NCBI GenBank assembly: GCA_016194635.1
Contig: JACQBC010000021.1
Coordinates: 62,001-126,000 of the forward strand
Length of the DNA: 64,000 nucleotides
Reading direction: 5' to 3'
Source of the DNA: Gammaproteobacteria bacterium
GTDB lineage: Bacteria > Pseudomonadota > Gammaproteobacteria > UBA6429 > Thiohalophilaceae
Part shown: positions 60,525 to 64,000 of the stretch, piece after piece
Layout: every line of letters begins with the position of its first letter
Numbering within the stretch: position 1 is the stretch's first letter
Program-made: the position numbers and the translations under genes
Notes under the pieces: model-generated
Databases searched by the model: none
Told to the model about the DNA's origin: nothing
Seen by the model: the letters and a program-made list of their open reading frames with translations, nothing else

Positions 60525-61499
60525 ATGCTACGCGATCCCTTCGGCCGTTCGATTGATTATGTCCGGGTCTCCGTGACCGATCGCTGCGACCTGCGCTGTA
60601 CTTATTGCTTGCCCAAAAAATTTAATAGCTTTAAAGAACCCGAGGAATGGCTACGTTTTGAGGAAATTGAACGCATCGTGCGCGGTTTTGCCGCACTAGG
60701 CACCCGCCGCATCCGCCTCACCGGCGGCGAACCGTTGGTACGCCACAACTTGCCGGATCTCGCACAACGCCTAGCGGCTGTTGCGGGTATCGAGGATTTA
60801 TCCTTAAGCACCAATGCCACCCGCTTGAACAAAACCGCGGTCGCGCTCAAACACGCCGGCATCACCCGCATCAACGTCAGTCTAGACAGCCTACATGCCG
60901 AACGCTTCGCGGCGATCACCGGCGGTAAACTCGCCAAAGTTATCGCCGGATTGATGGCCGCCAAAGCCGCCGGTTTTACGCCGATCAAAATCAACATGGT
61001 GGTCATGCGCGAGGTGAATGCTGACGAGGTCGAGGCCATGGTGGACTTCTGTATTGAACACGACTTTACCTTGCGGCTGATCGAAACCATGCCGATCGGC
61101 GAACCGGGTCGCGACGCTGTTAATAAATACATCAGCTTGCAAGAAATCAAGGCGCGTTTAGAACGCCGTTATAGCTTGATCCCCGGGCTCATGCCCGGCG
61201 GTGGACCGGCGCGTTACGTACAAGTGGCGGGAACTGATCTGCGTATCGGTTTTATCACTCCCATGTCGCAACATTTCTGCGCCAGCTGCAATCGCGTGCG
61301 TTTGTCCGTGGACGGCACCTTGTATCTATGTTTGGGACAAAACGACGTCTACCCGCTGCGCGAACACTTGCGCCGTGGTATCAGCGATGCCGAACTGCAG
61401 CAACACATCATCACCGCCATCGGCCACAAACCCGAACGCCATGAATTCAACGAACGGCCGCAGCAGATCGTGCGATTCATGGCGCAAACCGGCGGGTGA
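60525..61499 (+). CDS. moaA: GTP 3',8-cyclase MoaA
   Basis: 324 residues. Radical-SAM cluster C-x3-C-x2-C in DRCDLRCTYCLP, the LTGGEPLVRHNLPDL loop, and the second iron-sulfur cluster CASCNRVRLSVDGTLYLCLG with C-x2-C-x13-C; the protein ends in Gly-Gly (AQTGG), needed for catalysis. It makes 3',8-cyclo-7,8-dihydro-GTP, the first step of molybdenum cofactor synthesis. No other moa gene is near, and no moco riboswitch was recognised in the 76-bp leader. Confidence 0.96.
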   Translation: MLRDPFGRSIDYVRVSVTDRCDLRCTYCLPKKFNSFKEPEEWLRFEEIERIVRGFAALGTRRIRLTGGEPLVRHNLPDLAQRLAAVAGIEDLSLSTNATRLNKTAVALKHAGITRINVSLDSLHAERFAAITGGKLAKVIAGLMAAKAAGFTPIKINMVVMREVNADEVEAMVDFCIEHDFTLRLIETMPIGEPGRDAVNKYISLQEIKARLERRYSLIPGLMPGGGPARYVQVAGTDLRIGFITPMSQHFCASCNRVRLSVDGTLYLCLGQNDVYPLREHLRRGISDAELQQHIITAIGHKPERHEFNERPQQIVRFMAQTGG

Positions 61500-61561
61500 T
61501 CGTACATAGTTAATGATGCTTAAGCCGCCAAGCTCCCCAGCGCCATTGCCTCTCCCCCCTG

Positions 61562-61987
61562 TTATCGACACTCCCCCAAGCGCCTCGCCGTAAAACGATA
61601 ACGCAACGTCGTGTTCTTTCCCGCCACATTACCCGCATAGGTACGCGACTCGCCGCTGGCCTTGAGCACGTGAAAATTGATTTTACCCTCGTTATACACC
61701 CGCCCGTGATCGGTCTGACAGTTCATCTTCCACGACACGGTTCGATACAGGGTTTTCATTTCCGCCACAGCGCACTCACTGGCTTGCAAGAATGATTTCG
61801 GAATCGGTTGATCTTGTTGCAAACACTCACGATAAATCAACGTCGGCAACCCCACCGGCAAACCACTGACATCTTGCTGCACGGTTAATTCCCATTCGCC
61901 ACCAGCGACAAACTCCTCGGCGTCAACAGCGTGAAAAAAATACACTCCACAAAAAAATAGCACCGCGCGACAAGATATATTACTCAT
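61562..61987 (-). CDS. DUF3617-family exported protein
   Basis: 141 residues with a signal peptide (MSNISCRAVLFFCGVYFFHAVDA). The mature part reads GGEWELTVQQDVSGLPVGLPTLIYRECLQQDQPIPKSF...CAVAEMKTLYRTVSWKMNCQTDHGRVYNEGKINFHVLKASG, with W-E-x-T at the start, ECL, and paired cysteines: the DUF3617 pattern. Function unknown; such proteins are periplasmic and common in proteobacteria. It is convergent with moaA. Confidence 0.8.
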   Translation of the reverse strand: MSNISCRAVLFFCGVYFFHAVDAEEFVAGGEWELTVQQDVSGLPVGLPTLIYRECLQQDQPIPKSFLQASECAVAEMKTLYRTVSWKMNCQTDHGRVYNEGKINFHVLKASGESRTYAGNVAGKNTTLRYRFTARRLGECR

Positions 61988-62154
61988 AACTTAAAAGTGT
62001 AGCTATTCATACTATGATGTCTACACCTTAAAACAACAGGCTATCGTGTGCTGACTGCAAAAATCTTTGAATCAGCGAAACTGTATACTCCTGGGGTTTA
62101 ATAACCATAAGGTTGGAAAAACTTCAGCGTGAGATAGCACCTGAACTATAACAA

Positions 62155-62183
62155 CGCCAGGAGGTAATCACCACTGCCTGGCG
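62155..62183. other. Stem-loop between the LysR and DUF3617 genes
   Basis: CGCCAGG-AGGTAATCACCACTG-CCTGGCG pairs 7 bp with a 15-base loop. It lies downstream of the LysR gene on the minus strand and upstream of the DUF3617 gene; no run of T follows on either strand. It may be a terminator of low efficiency or an RNA-processing site. Confidence 0.35.
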
Positions 62184-62264
62184 GTTCTATCGCGTACTAT
62201 CAAGTGCATGATTGGATAAGGGCCGGCAACCCCATCCTTCACTGTTCCGCTCTGGTTTTATTAC

Positions 62265-63158
62265 TCAGGCCAATTTTTGGCGTAAATGGTCGCTCATCCA
62301 CTTCACAAACCGCTGTACTCTTGCCGATAAAAATTTACGGTACGGATAGACGATATTAACCGGTATCGGCGGTGGTTCATATTTTTCCAAAACGATTTTT
62401 AGTTTTTTTGTCTGCACGTAAGGCTGAACTTGGTACGACAGAAACACGCCAAACCCCCTACCGTCGACGCACGCGTCAATGGCGGCAGCGGCCTGGTTAC
62501 AGCTCAGGTGACCGTTGACGGGTATTTGCAATGACCGCCCCTTTTCATGGAATGGCCATAGGTTGCCGGGTATCAGGTCGGTCACCCGCACGCACTCGTG
62601 GTGTGAAAGTTGCTTGGGATGATCAGGTATACCGCTACGCCGTAAAAATCGCGGACTGGCGCAAACAACGCGGCGGATATGCCCCAGCGCAACGGCCACC
62701 AGGGAGGAGTCACTGAGATTGCCGATGCGTATTGCAACGTCGACATTTTCTTCCACCAGATTTACCAGTCGATCCAGCAGTAGCATGTCGACGTGCACCT
62801 GAGGATAACGTTCGATAAATTTACTGACCAGCGGCGCGAAGTGCATTTGTCCGAATAACACCGGCGCGGACACCAGCAGATTGCCTTTGGGTTCCTGCTG
62901 CTGGCTACTGAGGGCGGATTCCATTTCTTCAATTCCGGTAAGGATAACTCGGCATTGATCCAGGTAGTAACGACCCTCATCGGTCAGTGCGATGCGTCGC
63001 GTGGTACGGTGCAATAGACGAACATTAAGATTTTCCTCCAAGCCGGCCAACAGCCGAACCATGGTCGGCGGGGACGAACCCATGATTTCGGCGGCGCGCG
63101 TGAGACTGCCTAATTCGGCAATTTTGATAAAGGCCGCCATCGCCAGGAGTTTATCCAT
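62265..63158 (-). CDS. LysR-family transcriptional regulator
   Basis: 297 residues. Winged helix (about 1-60): MDKLLAMAAFIKIAELGSLTRAAEIMGSSPPTMVRLLAGLEENLNVRLLHRTTRRIALTDEGRYYLDQC. The periplasmic-binding-type effector domain follows (VSAPVLFGQMHFAPLVSKFIERYPQVHVDMLLLDRLVNLVEENVDVAIRIGNLSDSSLVAVALGHIRRVVCASPRFL). It resembles the DsdC/AaeR subgroup. The alpha/beta hydrolase at the window edge lies upstream on the same strand, 167 bp away, and may be its target. Confidence 0.9.
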   Translation of the reverse strand: MDKLLAMAAFIKIAELGSLTRAAEIMGSSPPTMVRLLAGLEENLNVRLLHRTTRRIALTDEGRYYLDQCRVILTGIEEMESALSSQQQEPKGNLLVSAPVLFGQMHFAPLVSKFIERYPQVHVDMLLLDRLVNLVEENVDVAIRIGNLSDSSLVAVALGHIRRVVCASPRFLRRSGIPDHPKQLSHHECVRVTDLIPGNLWPFHEKGRSLQIPVNGHLSCNQAAAAIDACVDGRGFGVFLSYQVQPYVQTKKLKIVLEKYEPPPIPVNIVYPYRKFLSARVQRFVKWMSDHLRQKLA

Positions 63159-63325
63159 CCATAGATATTATTCTGAAATCTGAAATAGTCAAATACAATT
63201 TCGCCTATTTATTTCAATGATGAAAGCGGCCAAGCATATACTTCGTTCAGAGTGTCGATTCAATACAGCACATGGCGAATATTTTCTGACGATGACATAT
63301 TACGAGTGAATCGATACTGCTTAAA

Positions 63326-64000
63326 TCAATCCGCGATTTCGCTATTATGCAAGACGCGTTTCAGAAAGCGATGCATCAGTGCGGCAATTTCCGTTCCGTG
63401 GGTTTCCAAGGCAAAATGCCCGGTGTCTAATAAATGAAATTCCAGATTGGTCAGGTCGCGTTTGAACGGCTCTGCTCCTGCCGCGGAAAAGATCGGATCG
63501 TTCTTACCCCAAACCACCAACGTAGGTGGCTGGTAGGTGCGTAAATATTCCTGCCAGACGGGATAGAGTTCGACGTTGGTTTGATAATCATAAAACAGGT
63601 CGAGCTGAATCTCATTGTTGCCAGGCCGGTCTAATCGGTATTGATCGACAGTCCAGGTATCCGGGCTGACAAGTGAAACGTCCGCTACACCAAAGGTATA
63701 CTGGAAAATGGTCGCGTCGATTTTTAGAAATCCGCGTAACACCTCACGACTGGCAGGTGAATTGTCCTGCCAATACTGACGAAACGGAACCCAGAACTCG
63801 CCCAATCCCTCCGCGTAGGCATTACCGTTTTGCACGATCAGAGCGGTAACCCGTTCCGGATGACGCACAGCCAAGCGAAAACCAACCGGGGCTCCATAAT
63901 CCATCAAGTAAAGCGCATAATTTGAAATTCCAATATTCTGCGTGAAGTGTTCAATCACCAACGACAGATTTTCAAACGTGTACTTGAACGCCGCGCGCTC
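63326..64000 (-). CDS. Alpha/beta hydrolase (cut by window edge)
   Basis: The frame runs from beyond base 64000 to the stop at 63326; about 225 residues are visible. ISNYALYLMDYGAPVGFRLAVRHPERVTALIVQNGNAYAEGL shows a nucleophile elbow of the M-D-Y-G-A type: Asp is the likely nucleophile, as in haloalkane dehalogenases and epoxide hydrolases. PTLVVWGKNDPIFSAAGAEPFKRDLTNLEFHLLDTGHFALETHGTEIAALMHRFL gives the acid (Asp) and His. The N-terminal part with the oxyanion residues is missing. Substrate unknown. Confidence 0.88.
   Translation of the reverse strand, partial: ERAAFKYTFENLSLVIEHFTQNIGISNYALYLMDYGAPVGFRLAVRHPERVTALIVQNGNAYAEGLGEFWVPFRQYWQDNSPASREVLRGFLKIDATIFQYTFGVADVSLVSPDTWTVDQYRLDRPGNNEIQLDLFYDYQTNVELYPVWQEYLRTYQPPTLVVWGKNDPIFSAAGAEPFKRDLTNLEFHLLDTGHFALETHGTEIAALMHRFLKRVLHNSEIAD

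Noticed and set aside
1-64000. tRNA or rRNA genes, CRISPR arrays, transposases, prophage or defence genes.
   Set aside because: None was recognised by reading both strands. A tRNA scan and CRISPR search could not be run.

Overview
The window looks like a chromosomal segment of a gammaproteobacterium of moderate GC content. Evidence: a full Pil-Chp twitching/chemosensory cluster (pilG to chpC) lies next to gshA-gshB, and a yqgE-ruvX-pyrR-pyrB-pyrC' block has the order and the inactive second dihydroorotase known from Pseudomonas-type genomes. A proteobacterial-type gshA, ybaK, rsmE, bioA, moaA and a COX15/CtaA heme A synthase complete the core set. No rRNA, tRNA, CRISPR array, transposase or phage gene was seen.

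Region by region. 1-4.6 kb: stress/catabolic oxidoreductases (SDR, epimerase, NmrA-like) between an edge-truncated RND/MMPL transporter and a TetR regulator. It also holds a chimeric pseudogene made of an RND 5' part joined to an NmrA-like 3' part. 4.7-10 kb: small accessory genes and one-component regulators (VOC protein/TrmB, SRPBCC/HxlR, TfoX-like genes), many decaying: two genes carry in-frame TAG codons and one SDR survives only as its tail. 10-13.4 kb: an ECF42-type sigma factor with its DGPF/YciI partner, a GST, a SemiSWEET and a HIT protein. 13.4-15.7 kb: an XRE-like regulator and an MFS transporter. 16-18.7 kb: a membrane Ser/Thr kinase with a cysteine-paired TPR ectodomain and a secreted partner. 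18.9-26.8 kb: ybaK, methyltransferases, a CnoX-like thioredoxin/TPR protein, a multicopper oxidase, an LprI-like protein and an MFS transporter. 27-29.3 kb: bioA and rsmE. 29.3-41.2 kb: the Pil-Chp operon on the minus strand. 41.5-50.5 kb: gshA, gshB, apbE, tonB-like, yqgE, ruvX and the pyrimidine genes on the plus strand. 50.6-57.3 kb: an HD-GYP phosphodiesterase and a phospholipid module (hydrolase/methyltransferase fusion, CdsA-like, CDP-alcohol transferase). 57.5-64 kb: infA, small proteins, heme A synthase, moaA, a DUF3617 protein, a LysR regulator and an edge-truncated alpha/beta hydrolase.

The most unusual signal is a family of four dispersed elements (about 15.8, 50.5, 52.8 and 58.75 kb). 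Each has long self-complementary arms that differ between copies, and a shared core whose hairpins expose GGA in the loop, as in CsrA/RsmA binding sites. The copy at 52.77-52.99 kb stacks five such hairpins inside one outer stem and resembles a Csr-sponge RNA or leader. Other notable points are the ten-cysteine TPR ectodomain of the kinase, the loss of metal-ligand histidines in PyrC', and the concentration of pseudogenes in 1-10 kb.
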